From positions 1 to 64,000 of IMG/VR virus record IMGVR_UViG_3300027971_000029: 64,000 bases of DNA. The stretch is one strand, 5' to 3'. The DNA comes from a virus. A program made the translations under genes and the position numbers. The notes beneath the pieces were generated by a model. The model did not search any database. It saw nothing but the letters and a program-made list of their open reading frames with translations, and was not told the origin of the DNA. Positions 24,901-34,139 of the stretch are shown in pieces (position 1 is the stretch's first letter; the number at the start of each line of letters is the position of its first letter).

Positions 24901-27900
24901 TCAATGTTGTTTCAGTATAATTGATTGACACCAACAAACCATTTCGTTTGTAGTTGCTACTGTTTGTTTCGTAAATATCTAATTGAGTATTATCAATTGC
25001 AAATGGTGGGCGAAGTTCTTGCTGTTGGGAATCGATAGATACTTTGTAATCAACATTCAAAACATCACCAATATTATGACCTGTGAATGGGTCAACAAGA
25101 ATACCATTCTTGAAACGAGCCAATCCAGTTTCATCGTCAGTGATTTGTGTTTCTTTAGCCGCTTTTTCAAGCAAGTTTAACGAAGTGTAATATTCAAGAT
25201 TACTAATTCTCTTTTCAAGCAAACCAATATCACGCATTGTGTAGCGGCGATTGTCGATAAACTTAACACGAACATTTTTAATGTTAGCAGTGTATGCAGG
25301 CAATGTAATTGTATACAATGTCATTGCATTTTCTTTATCTGCTGGCGCTGTTGGTGTCAACGAAGGTGTGCCACGAAGAACTTCAAATGTTCTATCTTTG
25401 GTAGCAATAACCTTATCGATTCTTGGCAAATAATATGAGAAGTCGGTTTCTAAATCTGTACCAGATTGTCCAAGAATAATCTCATCATATTGTCCAGTTG
25501 TATCGCCATTCTTACGGCGAGGTCTGAAGTCAATAGAATCAGACAATGCATAACTCAGTCCTGTCTGAGGTGAAGTATACATTGGAACTTCTGAGTAAGT
25601 CAACCCAGCATCGATATAAGAATCAACAGTCAAATAACCTGAACCAGTGTGACCATAGTAATTCAAATATACAACGGTATTACCTGTAGGTCCAGTTTTA
25701 TTTGATTTCAATGTGATTGTTGCATGGTCATAAGCATTATCTCTTTGACCAGAATCAAAATTGTAGTTGGATGTCAAGTCAGTTGCAAATGATAAGTTAG
25801 CTTGTGATGCAACATTCGAACCAAAGTCTTTAACAGCGGCTAACGAAATACCATCAGCAACATATAAAACTTGTGGGCTGTTTGGTGTTCTTAGTGCGGT
25901 TGTTGCTGTATTTGCAAAAACAAGTTGAGCACCATTAGCACCAGATGTTTGTGATGCTGTTAGAGTTATGCCAGTTGCAGGTGAAGTTGAAGAACTTGTG
26001 GTATCATACAATGAAGTATTAGCTAACAGTTTTTGTTTTGATTTACGAAGACTTCCCAATGAATGAGAATATGGTAAACGAACTTTTGTGTAAACTCTAG
26101 CGGATGCATTATTTGCACCATTGACAGTGATTGTATAAGTTGATGTATTGCCAGCAGTAGTCACTGTTACAGAATTGGCACTACTCATTAAATTGATAAC
26201 TGTACCATTAGCATATGTTGTGCCAGCACCAGTTAGAGTAATGAATAAATTATCAATAGCATCAGAAGTTGCTAATGGGCTTCCTGTGACTGCTGAACGA
26301 ATACCGGCGGCAGTTGTGAATGATAGGATGCCAGTTGAACCAAATGTACCAGCATACACTTTGCGCCCATAGTATTCGCTGTTTGTGATTGGTAAAGCAC
26401 CAGATGCTGTAGCATCAGCAATCGCCGCTTGTGGGAATTGGAATATTAACTGATTGAAGTTTGTTTCTGAAATGAATGCACCACGATATGCATCAACAAG
26501 AACATTGTTCTTATTTGCAGAGTTGACATCCATTCTTGTGGTAACAGTTGCACCAGAATTGATGATAAATGATTCAGCATCTTTGAATTCGAAGTCAAGT
26601 GAGAATTGTGTCGCTGTAGTTGGAGTACCAAACACGAAGTTTGGAGAAACTGTTGCGATTTTTGTATCACCACGATAGTTTGTGATTGTGACAATCTCAC
26701 TAACATTAGCACCTACATCTTTTACAATGCGAAGTTTTACACCATCATATGCATTGTTTTGTGTAGCGGCATTTGAATCAAGTGTGATTGTATTTGCTGT
26801 TCCTGATTGTGCATTAGCACTTCTATAAGAAACATTTGCATCAAAAACATATCCACGGAATACACCAGTCTTAATGCTTGTGCTATTTGCACCAGATTGA
26901 TAATCTAATGCACGAAGTCTAATTGTACCAATATTTGTAGCACTCAAAGTTGTGGTGCTTGTGGTATTCAAATTAGCCGTATCGGAACAATGAATGCTTA
27001 ATGGCTCAAATGTTTCTAATGGAATTGGTCCAGAAATATTTGAAACATCAACATAGTTTTGATAGCTGATTGTAACACCATAGTTTGTTACATTGGCAAC
27101 TTCACGAGCCTTTTCGGAGAGAAGAACTGTTGGTCCTTTTGTCTCAAACTCATATCCAAGAATGTATGCTTTACCAGATTCAAGAACAATATTGTATGCA
27201 TTGGCATATGTGTCGTTATCATTCAATGAGATTTGAAATGGGCGAACTGAATAGTTGCCAGACTCATCGTATGTTCTACGAGCAAGAGTCTTTTCAATTT
27301 CAGCGTATGTTGGGTACTGAATTGATTTTGTTAACTCACCATTCTTAACACGAAGCAATTCGATGAAACTTGTATCATCGGTACTTGTCAGAGACCTCTT
27401 AGATAAAGTGAGCGTAATTTTAAAACGAGTAGAACCTGGTGCTTGATAGTTAGATGCATCTTGTGCAGGGTCAAGCAATGAAGTGTCATTACTTTCATCG
27501 ATAACTTCTTCAGTGATTTGAAGACCTACCTTGTAAGAAGGTAGTGCATTATATCTTTCAAGAATGATTGATTGTGAACCAACTCTTGCAAAAAATCCAT
27601 TGACAAAGAATACACCATCATTGATATTGCAAACAGATGCGGAGCCTGTTGGGTCTACGCCAAAAACTGTTGCGAAAAAAATCTCATCTTCAGTTTCAAG
27701 ATTTTCGTTAGCAATGAAAATATCACCAGATGTATATTTTACAACGAGAGTTGGTTGATTGCCATCTTCACCAGCATCAACGGCAATAACATATGCACGA
27801 GTTCCACGACCAGTGGAATCTTGAATCCATTTACCATCGAAGTTTGCTACATCAATAGCATTGCTATTAAAAGTATTATTAACTCTAATAAAACCGACAC

Positions 27901-28114
27901 GCTCAACTTCAAGTGTGGTTTGTCCACCAACAACAAGAGAACCATTTTTAAACACATGCTGACCAAAACGGTCAACTTGTTTTTGAAGGGCTGTCTGTAA
28001 TTGTGTTAATTCACGAGCCTGAACGGCATAGCCAGGACGGAACAAAAGTTTGTAGAAATCTTTCGTTTCATCGAAATCATCATAATAAGGGTTTTGTGAA
28101 ATATCAATAGCCAT
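21953..28114 (-). CDS. Giant baseplate/tail structural protein (DUF4815-type)
   Basis: At 2053 residues this is the largest product in the window. The N-terminus (YYDDFDETKDFYKLLFRPGY at about 9-28, then ARELTQLQTALQKQVDRFG at about 33-51) is the DUF4815 opening found in marine myoviruses. The central body is a long beta-rich region. The C-terminal 200 residues carry GG.GY / PTVTITGG units and an adhesin-like segment (LADGLDAGDFRLSFTAYKPA). It replaces T4 gp9-gp12 in this position, so it probably links the baseplate wedge to fibres. The ribosome site is TAGGTAAAAC. Confidence 0.75.
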   Translation of the reverse strand: MAIDISQNPYYDDFDETKDFYKLLFRPGYAVQARELTQLQTALQKQVDRFGQHVFKNGSLVVGGQTTLEVERVGFIRVNNTFNSNAIDVANFDGKWIQDSTGRGTRAYVIAVDAGEDGNQPTLVVKYTSGDIFIANENLETEDEIFFATVFGVDPTGSASVCNINDGVFFVNGFFARVGSQSIILERYNALPSYKVGLQITEEVIDESNDTSLLDPAQDASNYQAPGSTRFKITLTLSKRSLTSTDDTSFIELLRVKNGELTKSIQYPTYAEIEKTLARRTYDESGNYSVRPFQISLNDNDTYANAYNIVLESGKAYILGYEFETKGPTVLLSEKAREVANVTNYGVTISYQNYVDVSNISGPIPLETFEPLSIHCSDTANLNTTSTTTLSATNIGTIRLRALDYQSGANSTSIKTGVFRGYVFDANVSYRSANAQSGTANTITLDSNAATQNNAYDGVKLRIVKDVGANVSEIVTITNYRGDTKIATVSPNFVFGTPTTATQFSLDFEFKDAESFIINSGATVTTRMDVNSANKNNVLVDAYRGAFISETNFNQLIFQFPQAAIADATASGALPITNSEYYGRKVYAGTFGSTGILSFTTAAGIRSAVTGSPLATSDAIDNLFITLTGAGTTYANGTVINLMSSANSVTVTTAGNTSTYTITVNGANNASARVYTKVRLPYSHSLGSLRKSKQKLLANTSLYDTTSSSTSPATGITLTASQTSGANGAQLVFANTATTALRTPNSPQVLYVADGISLAAVKDFGSNVASQANLSFATDLTSNYNFDSGQRDNAYDHATITLKSNKTGPTGNTVVYLNYYGHTGSGYLTVDSYIDAGLTYSEVPMYTSPQTGLSYALSDSIDFRPRRKNGDTTGQYDEIILGQSGTDLETDFSYYLPRIDKVIATKDRTFEVLRGTPSLTPTAPADKENAMTLYTITLPAYTANIKNVRVKFIDNRRYTMRDIGLLEKRISNLEYYTSLNLLEKAAKETQITDDETGLARFKNGILVDPFTGHNIGDVLNVDYKVSIDSQQQELRPPFAIDNTQLDIYETNSSNYKRNGLLVSINYTETTLIDQPFSSKAVNVNPFNAVSFIGSISLDPSSDNWVDTDQKPDVLVNLEGDNDAWAALAQTVEKSAPETFGAHWNSWQTLSTSITNQRDETVVPADRGWLGPLGHYVEVYEDVVKRTVADVTTKQSRTGVRTQFSTDTITKNIGNRVIDVSIIPYIRARGLVFVGKGFKPNTSLYGFFDGEAVQSYLNKTNKIVVSSNTAAYIDTYQNGEAVRIYEPATSKNLASAIVVLNRNEATVTNVSVVNISTGDDANVGNVRIVTSNATFLIGATSGANTRISGFVHYSGQANAATSSTISLDFHVLNSNTTANTSIANTNYVGKSIYVTSGTGIGQERTISSYNVTTRVATVSSNWTTTPDATSTYSIGTIDSDRRGEVSGVFIIPSNTDTRFRTGERVFRLTDTTSGALASSSTNGDATYYAQGLLQTTESTIVSTRVPVIKRTDLQDDRTLVTSNAVLREQVVGRARVGYWDPLAQTFFIDQRQYGNGVQITSVRLLFKTKDPDIPVQVQIRPVVNGYPHSSQILPYADISVNPDTIKEVSEETMRARYSDPALTQPLDDTALYTTVTFDGPVTLQPGTEYAVVLIANSIKYQVYVSEVGQKLVGTDRIISTQPYLGSFFKSQNSSTWTAIQEEDLMFRIMRAEYDPVTANVEFRLDSTDLPTSNVSVDSFYVTSQNLILPNTSIGTQYATTLSSTGERQNMRSFNIEENVFFDDTLGRRVLTSDANSFKVRLLLSSDNTQISPLVDVERLSVLGIENYVDDLSLANTDIIITNPGFGYTTNSNVSISITGGGGAGANAYATFSAGKVSSIVVDAGGSGYTSTPTVTITGGNPSATQATAVSSGEDQPSGGPARARYITRKVTLADGLDAGDFRLSFTAYKPASANIYVYYKILSADDTDVFDSKNYQLMTLVSGTNLKSITAQDLKEYTYAPGTAGTPSNKVGYGNGFTSFKYFAIKIVMTSTDTTSTKVPRIKDLRVIAIPSLS

Positions 28115-28121
28115 GTTTTAC

Positions 28122-29444
28122 CTAGAATTTAACAACGAATTTAATGTTTTCTGCTTGATTGCTTGCACGAGATACCGGTGTTCTATTTTCAACATAAATC
28201 AAATCTCCTGTCATCGGTTCAAGTTCTGGATTTGTTACATTAACAACAGTTCTTGACACAGTAGAGGTGTTTCCTTTTAAATTTAAGCCGGCCTGAATCG
28301 TTCCTCTAACTTCATTTATCTTAACTAAACTTGCTGAGTTATCGACAACATATCCACTGAAGGTGCTGTTTGCCGCATCAGTTCCCTGATATACTAATTC
28401 ATCAATTGTGAAATTTGAACCTGATGTAATCACAATATCTGTCGTTAATGAAACAGCAGAGTTTGCATTTGCGGAACTAATCTCAGTATTCTGTCCATAT
28501 TTATGAGGTCCAACAAGCAAAGATACTTGTCTGAAATCATTATTTATAGTAATTTTACCACCTTCAGTAGCATCTCCGCTACCAACTTTGACGGCAATCA
28601 TCACAGTATTTGCACCCAATTCTCTTGCTGGATTGAATGCATGTCCACCATACGCTGAAATGATTGGTCGAACATTAGCGCCAGTACCAGAACCGACAAC
28701 AGTGATTGTGCAATTTTGGCGAGTGTAATCTGTGCCACGAACAATATTATTAAAACCAACAAGAACACCATTGGCAATATTTGCAGTCACATTAGCGCCG
28801 GCGCCATTACCTGTAATTTTAATTGAGGTGTTTGTGTTTCCATAACCAGAACCACCAGATTCAATTTTGATTCTTGTGATTGCGCCTTCTACAATGTTGT
28901 TTGAACTTCCACTGTATGAATTAAATTGTGCAGTTGGTACTGGAATAAAATCTTCAGTAATAAATTTATTTGATGGTGGAATAGCATACATGTATTTCCA
29001 CACATATCCATCAGCAGTCTCAATGAATCCATTACTGATTGTGTAATCTCCAGTGGGTTCAACTGTTGATAAACCACCGTTTCTATTGTCAAGGCAACGA
29101 TAAACTCCACCAGTGGAAGTATAAACATAGTTTCCGTTTGCCGATGAGTACATTCCATCAGAACGGTCATCGTATGGTGTGTAAACAGAATTTGCTGTCC
29201 AATCAAATCTTGGAATTACAAGACCTACATCATTACCAGTTACTTTCTTTCCACCAATCATTGCACCATAAACATCATAAACAATATTGTCGGTGTCTAC
29301 GATAGCAGGTGGTGTATCAGTGTCATCCCAAGAAACACTTTTTCCTAGAACAACATAACCCACAGTAGCGGCTGGCTCAGAGAAGCCTTCAGCAAACTGA
29401 ACCGCATCATTATATCCTAATCTTCTTGTAGAGAGTGTAGTCAT
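28122..29444 (-). CDS. 8: Baseplate wedge subunit gp8
   Basis: This 440-residue protein matches T4 gp8 in its key points: IPRFDWTANSVYTPYDDRSD at about 77-96 (T4: IPRRDW), YRCLDNRNGG, ADGYVWKYMYAIPP at about 142-155 (T4: GDGYVWEYLFEIPP), FRQVSLLVG near 310, and a C-terminal MTGDLIYVENRTPV that matches T4's GEMIYMENRPPI. A beta insert with GGSGYGNTNTSIKITG sits at about 195-215, so it is longer than T4 gp8 (334). A CATAAATA box ends six bases before the ATG, with no ribosome site, so it too may be leaderless. Confidence 0.88.
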   Translation of the reverse strand: MTTLSTRRLGYNDAVQFAEGFSEPAATVGYVVLGKSVSWDDTDTPPAIVDTDNIVYDVYGAMIGGKKVTGNDVGLVIPRFDWTANSVYTPYDDRSDGMYSSANGNYVYTSTGGVYRCLDNRNGGLSTVEPTGDYTISNGFIETADGYVWKYMYAIPPSNKFITEDFIPVPTAQFNSYSGSSNNIVEGAITRIKIESGGSGYGNTNTSIKITGNGAGANVTANIANGVLVGFNNIVRGTDYTRQNCTITVVGSGTGANVRPIISAYGGHAFNPARELGANTVMIAVKVGSGDATEGGKITINNDFRQVSLLVGPHKYGQNTEISSANANSAVSLTTDIVITSGSNFTIDELVYQGTDAANSTFSGYVVDNSASLVKINEVRGTIQAGLNLKGNTSTVSRTVVNVTNPELEPMTGDLIYVENRTPVSRASNQAENIKFVVKF

Positions 29445-29463
29445 ATCTTTTATTTATGCGTCA

Positions 29464-31482
29464 TTACCAAGCATCAGTAGAAGCAATTCTACTCCAAATA
29501 TTTGTCGTACCATCATAGTTTGTAGAGCAATAATAGATAAAGTTATTTGCAAGAAACACCATACCTTTAGTGTGTCCAACAATACCTTTATTTGTAGAAG
29601 GTACTGTGCCAATATGTGTTAATGTATTTGCTGTAAATGAAATTGAAGTATTGGTGATAGAACTCACACGACCATTTGCGGCTAGTGTAATAACAGGAAC
29701 TATAGTTGAGTTACCATAGACACCAGCAGTGGTAGAGATATTTGTTGTGTCAGTATTAGCTTTATCAAATGCGGCTTGACCCGTAACATTTGCAGTATTA
29801 GCTTTATCAAATGCCGCTTGACCTGTTGTTGTCGCAGTATTAGCTTTATCAAATGCCGCATTGGCTTGAGCAAAGGCAGCCAATGAAGTATTGGCACTAC
29901 TATCATAACTTGCCTGTGCAACTAGTGCAATTGTTAAAGCACTATTGGCAGTATCAAATGCACTGTTGGCATGTGTATATGCGGCATTAGCTTGAGCATA
30001 TGAACCATTACTTGTGTTTGCTGTATTAAATGCGGCCTGTGCAGTAACTGTAGCAGAGTTTGCTTGAGTATATGCGGACAACGCAACAACATTTGAAACA
30101 TTGGCTTGAGTATATGCAGAAGCGGCAACAGTATTTGCTGTGTTAGCTAATGTGTAAACTGTGTTTGAATATGCATATGCAGAATCAACTTTTACATTAA
30201 TTGTGTTCGCCCATGCGTATGAACTTGTTGCAATTGCATTGGCAAGATTTGCTAGGGTGTATGCAGTGCCTGCAAGTGTGTTTGCAGAAAGAGCATTTGC
30301 GTTTGCAGTGGCCGCCGCAGTTACAGCACCACCAGCAGTGATGATAGAATTGTTTGCCGCAGTATATGCAGAGTTTGCACGAGAAAATGCGGCATTGGCT
30401 CTATCGAATGATGCTTGAACAGCAGTAGAGTTTGCAGTTACGGCTACACTATTTGCAAGATTAAATGCGGCATTGGCATGTGCAAAAGAATTCTTTACTG
30501 AATTTGCCGTAGCGGCATTTGAAGTGCTTGTCGAGATTGTGCTATCTTCAAGTTGAACAATACCAGGAACTGAAGTTGTTGAAAGTTGAATGGTAGTGTT
30601 AGTGATTGAACTTACACGACCTTTTGTTGTTGTGGTAATAACTGGAATGCTTATCGCATTACCATATGTTCCTGGAGTGCCAACATCAATCAGACCAATG
30701 TCAATTGTATCGGTTGTTGCATTTGCAGAAACAAAAACACCATTCGACACATTTGCTGTGATTGTCAGTGTATCTGAATTACTTGATGCGACAACGCTTG
30801 TACCATTAGCGGCAATAGTGACATAAGAATTTTGTGCTACTGAGTTTGCTTTATTGAATGCGGCTTGACTGGTCACATTTGCAGTATTAGCTAATGTGTT
30901 TGCGGCATTGGCTTGTGCATATGCCGCATTGGCTTGAGGTCTAGCAAATGTGTCTGTTGTTCCAGATGACAGAGTGTTTGCAAAATTGTATGCATTCTGC
31001 GCTAGAGTTGTGCCTGCGTTAGCTTGTGTGTATCCTGAAGCCGCTACAGTGTTTGCGAGAAGTGCTAATGTATATGCAGAATTGGCTGTACTGAATGCGC
31101 CGTTGGCATAAGTTGTATTAGCAAAACCTGTGATTGCAGTATTGACGATTGAACTTACACGACCATTAGCAGAAAGGGTGACAACTGGAATATAAAATGC
31201 ATTACCATAAACTCCAGCAGTGGTAGAGATTGTGGTGTAATCTATATTGGCTTGATTGTATGCATTCTGCGCTAAAGTATTTGCTGAGTTAGCTTTTGCG
31301 AATGCACCGTCACCGGTACTCTGTGCATTGGCAGATGCGTTACCGATGGCCGTATCAAGAGCCGCAAGAGTGAACTGTTTTGTAGTACCAGATATTTTAT
31401 CCCAAACGACAAATACTGTATTTTGAGTATTCGAGGTTGCGGTCGATAGTACCGGTAAGTCTATAATTGTTTTACTAGCCAT
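29464..31482 (-). CDS. Repeat-rich fibre protein (Ala/Asn coiled-coil type)
   Basis: This 672-residue protein opens MASKTIIDLPVLSTATSNTQ, then VFVVWDKISGTTKQFTLAAL, a fibre N-terminal pattern. It continues in dozens of short Ala/Asn units of the form AFxxANxAxxxAxxAY and AQAAFDKAN. DNA repeats of a 20-base unit with a 42-base period lie at 29753-29856. Beta modules interrupt the helices (VSSITNTTIQLSTTSVPG, VIPVITLAANGRVSS). It lies between the gp7-like protein and gp8, which suggests a fibre or wedge extension. Confidence 0.68.
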   Translation of the reverse strand: MASKTIIDLPVLSTATSNTQNTVFVVWDKISGTTKQFTLAALDTAIGNASANAQSTGDGAFAKANSANTLAQNAYNQANIDYTTISTTAGVYGNAFYIPVVTLSANGRVSSIVNTAITGFANTTYANGAFSTANSAYTLALLANTVAASGYTQANAGTTLAQNAYNFANTLSSGTTDTFARPQANAAYAQANAANTLANTANVTSQAAFNKANSVAQNSYVTIAANGTSVVASSNSDTLTITANVSNGVFVSANATTDTIDIGLIDVGTPGTYGNAISIPVITTTTKGRVSSITNTTIQLSTTSVPGIVQLEDSTISTSTSNAATANSVKNSFAHANAAFNLANSVAVTANSTAVQASFDRANAAFSRANSAYTAANNSIITAGGAVTAAATANANALSANTLAGTAYTLANLANAIATSSYAWANTINVKVDSAYAYSNTVYTLANTANTVAASAYTQANVSNVVALSAYTQANSATVTAQAAFNTANTSNGSYAQANAAYTHANSAFDTANSALTIALVAQASYDSSANTSLAAFAQANAAFDKANTATTTGQAAFDKANTANVTGQAAFDKANTDTTNISTTAGVYGNSTIVPVITLAANGRVSSITNTSISFTANTLTHIGTVPSTNKGIVGHTKGMVFLANNFIYYCSTNYDGTTNIWSRIASTDAW
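29753..29856 (-). repeat. Tandem repeat, 42-base period
   Basis: A 20-base unit recurs at 29753, 29795 and 29837 in the fibre gene (14 residues per period, reading AAFDKANTxxxTGQ or similar). Related diverged units continue upstream in the gene. Such repeats can change copy number by slippage. Confidence 0.85.
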
Positions 31483-31490
31483 GTTTTACC

Positions 31491-34139
31491 CTAGTTGAAA
31501 AGTAGTGTCTCTTCATTTTCTGTTTGTAAATATTCCAAATTCTCTGTCTGAATTGCCTCAACAACCGTCACGATTGTAACAATTGTGTTTCCGTTCGAAG
31601 TATATGTGAACGGAGAAGTTACTGTCAATGATGTATTACTTATAATGTTATTAACTGTTCGTATTTCATTATTTACAAGAACAGAACATCCAATAGTAAT
31701 TGTACCATTTGTATTTGCCACATTGAACAATGTACCCGTACCAGTCACCACAATACTCGCATTAGCAACATTGACTGTACCAGTAAGAGTTGTTTCACGA
31801 GAAACTTGTCCGGTTTTAGCAGAAGTTGCTCTCTGTGGAGTGACTGTTTTCTGAATCATGTATTCAGCAAACATTCTGGTTCCTGAAGGATGAATCAAAT
31901 CTTTTAAAACTTGACTATATTTATTGAAGTCGGTTTGAGACTGAATCACATATGAATAATTCTGATAATAGTCTCTATCTTGAATTCTTCTGTCTGAACT
32001 CAATAAACCATCAGTTGTTGTGAACTTACCTTCATAGGTAAACTGAGAACTTAACAATATTGCAACAGCATTCGCTAAACCATTACCTAACCCTGTTAAA
32101 TTGATAGTTGGCACAGTCTCATATTGCGAACCAGGATTTGTCAAAAGAATAGACCTGATTTGTCCTGGATCGAATTCAGCATCTGCTAATAGTGATTCAC
32201 CATCACCATATATTGCTTCAGAAATAAGAATTGCATTATTTCCTGTTGCTGTTGTGACTGTGATTGTTGGTAGCAAATGTTGTTCATACAATTCACCACC
32301 AATATATGTTCTATCGTAAATGCCAATCGATGCATTCGATGTTGTTGCTGTCCATTGTACATTCACATTGGCACTTGTTGCACTTGAAATTGCATTGATG
32401 AATCTGGTCTGATTACTGATTTCAATCTTATCACCAATACGCAATTCAGTATTAAAAGCAGTACCAGTACCAACAATTGTAACACCACTTGCAGTCACAT
32501 TAGCACGACCAGTTATTCTTGGCGGTGCAAATTGAATTGTTTTGATTCCATTATTTGAAGAATGAAGTCCGGACACTCTAGCATATGCACCCCAACCACT
32601 GCCACCAACAGGAGTTGCAAACTGCAATTCATCACCTACTGTATAATTTGAGCCACCATTTGCTACATTGATTTTACCAAGAATACCTAATGTGACAATG
32701 CTTGTATTGCCTGTGGCTGAGCCGCCGCTTGTATTTGATGTTGAGAATGAGATAGTTGGTCCAACAGCATTCAATGATGGTAGTGATGCAAACTCAAATG
32801 TACTTGATAGAACAATGACATTGCTGATTGGACCCAAACCAGTGATGCTGGCATATGATAATGCATCTACAATTCTTGTTGCAGAATTTTCGCCTGTTGG
32901 TATAACTGTAGCAGGAAAACCATAATCTGAGTCTGTTATTGTTTTACCTTCATATAGAGAAATGATATCTGAATTAACATTGATTGTGTTTGGATGAATA
33001 TTACTTGTAGAATTTACAGTATTGATAGCCATCGTCAGTCCGGTGTTTGGTGTAGTTGTGATGAGAACTTCACCACCAACTTTGAAGCCAGCACCACCAC
33101 GAACAATAAGTACTCTAGAAATTAATGCACTATAGACTTCATTGATAATAGCAGATGCCGGTGATTCAGGACTACCACCAACGATTGGAACAGCATCACC
33201 AATATTATAACTTGCACCACCAGAGACAATATTAATCTCTTTCAAAACAGAGAGAGACTTAAAGTATAAAGTTAAATAATTAGTGTCTTCATAAAAATAT
33301 TTACCAGTAACATTTTCACCTTGAATGAACGAAACTTCTTTACTGAGATTTGAAATGAAGATTTCATTTACATTTAATAGACCAACAATAATTTCTTCTG
33401 CATTTTCAGATATTGCAGTAGCGCCAGATGTTTCGCCAGTGAAAGAGAGAACTACTTGAGTGCCATCAGTTCTACTAATATTTTCAATAATATTAGATGA
33501 TGTATAATTCAATTTGATTATTGAATTATTTGCTGGTGCTGTATTAAATGTAACAATTGGATCATTTGGAGAAATGGTGTAACCATTTGCTGTGGTACAA
33601 TTGGAAGTTTGCAAAACATCATTGACATAAACTTCAAGGTTTGAAGGGCTTGCGACTTCAAACAACCTAAAAACTTTTGTACTACCATTACCTGTTGCAA
33701 GATGATAAAAGTCAGGTAAGAAACGAATAGATTGTCTCTTAATCCATTTACCTGATGATAGTCTTAGAATGTTATCTTTAGGATAGAAGATTTCAATCTC
33801 TTCACCATATAATGCTCTGAATAGAAAACGATATGCTTTCTCTGTACCTTTGGCACGCCAAAAGTCTCTAATGTGTTTAACTAAAAACGCTTTGTTGGCA
33901 AGTGTTTCAGCAGGAATTGATTGTAAAAACTTGCGGCGAAAGTATTCTTCAAAATCAGTAAGAGTATTATCTACATCGAAATAATTTAAAAGATTTCTAC
34001 CAAAATCTGTTGCCTTGTTTGTTTGCTCCAAATACTCATAGTAGGCTTCAACGAAGGCCACAAATGTATCGTAGTCTGCCCGAATAAATTCAGGCAGTTG
34101 CTCACGAACAACGGTTGATAACTTATTAGTTATTGACAT
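31491..34139 (-). CDS. Baseplate wedge protein, gp7-like
   Basis: This 882-residue protein lies where gene 7 sits in the T4 order (6-7-8). The N-terminus is conserved in marine T4-like phages: VREQLPEFIRADYDTFVAFV at about 11-30, EAYYEYLEQTN and FRRKFLQSIPAETLANK, then KHIRDFWRAKGTEKAYRFL. The middle and C-terminal parts are beta-rich with several GG.GY units (for example VNIVSGGASYNIGDAVPIVG). The start ATG overlaps the gp6 end by 14 bases. The homology to T4 gp7 is not visible directly; the assignment rests on position. Confidence 0.7.
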   Translation of the reverse strand: MSITNKLSTVVREQLPEFIRADYDTFVAFVEAYYEYLEQTNKATDFGRNLLNYFDVDNTLTDFEEYFRRKFLQSIPAETLANKAFLVKHIRDFWRAKGTEKAYRFLFRALYGEEIEIFYPKDNILRLSSGKWIKRQSIRFLPDFYHLATGNGSTKVFRLFEVASPSNLEVYVNDVLQTSNCTTANGYTISPNDPIVTFNTAPANNSIIKLNYTSSNIIENISRTDGTQVVLSFTGETSGATAISENAEEIIVGLLNVNEIFISNLSKEVSFIQGENVTGKYFYEDTNYLTLYFKSLSVLKEINIVSGGASYNIGDAVPIVGGSPESPASAIINEVYSALISRVLIVRGGAGFKVGGEVLITTTPNTGLTMAINTVNSTSNIHPNTINVNSDIISLYEGKTITDSDYGFPATVIPTGENSATRIVDALSYASITGLGPISNVIVLSSTFEFASLPSLNAVGPTISFSTSNTSGGSATGNTSIVTLGILGKINVANGGSNYTVGDELQFATPVGGSGWGAYARVSGLHSSNNGIKTIQFAPPRITGRANVTASGVTIVGTGTAFNTELRIGDKIEISNQTRFINAISSATSANVNVQWTATTSNASIGIYDRTYIGGELYEQHLLPTITVTTATGNNAILISEAIYGDGESLLADAEFDPGQIRSILLTNPGSQYETVPTINLTGLGNGLANAVAILLSSQFTYEGKFTTTDGLLSSDRRIQDRDYYQNYSYVIQSQTDFNKYSQVLKDLIHPSGTRMFAEYMIQKTVTPQRATSAKTGQVSRETTLTGTVNVANASIVVTGTGTLFNVANTNGTITIGCSVLVNNEIRTVNNIISNTSLTVTSPFTYTSNGNTIVTIVTVVEAIQTENLEYLQTENEETLLFN

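Noticed and set aside
28541-28548. TATAAATA inside gp8
   Set aside because: It lies well inside a coding region, far from any start on the minus strand, and is probably a chance match.
29753-29856. CRISPR-like repeats
   Set aside because: The spacing is 42 bases in one coding frame and the between-repeat sequence is itself repetitive; this is a coding tandem repeat.
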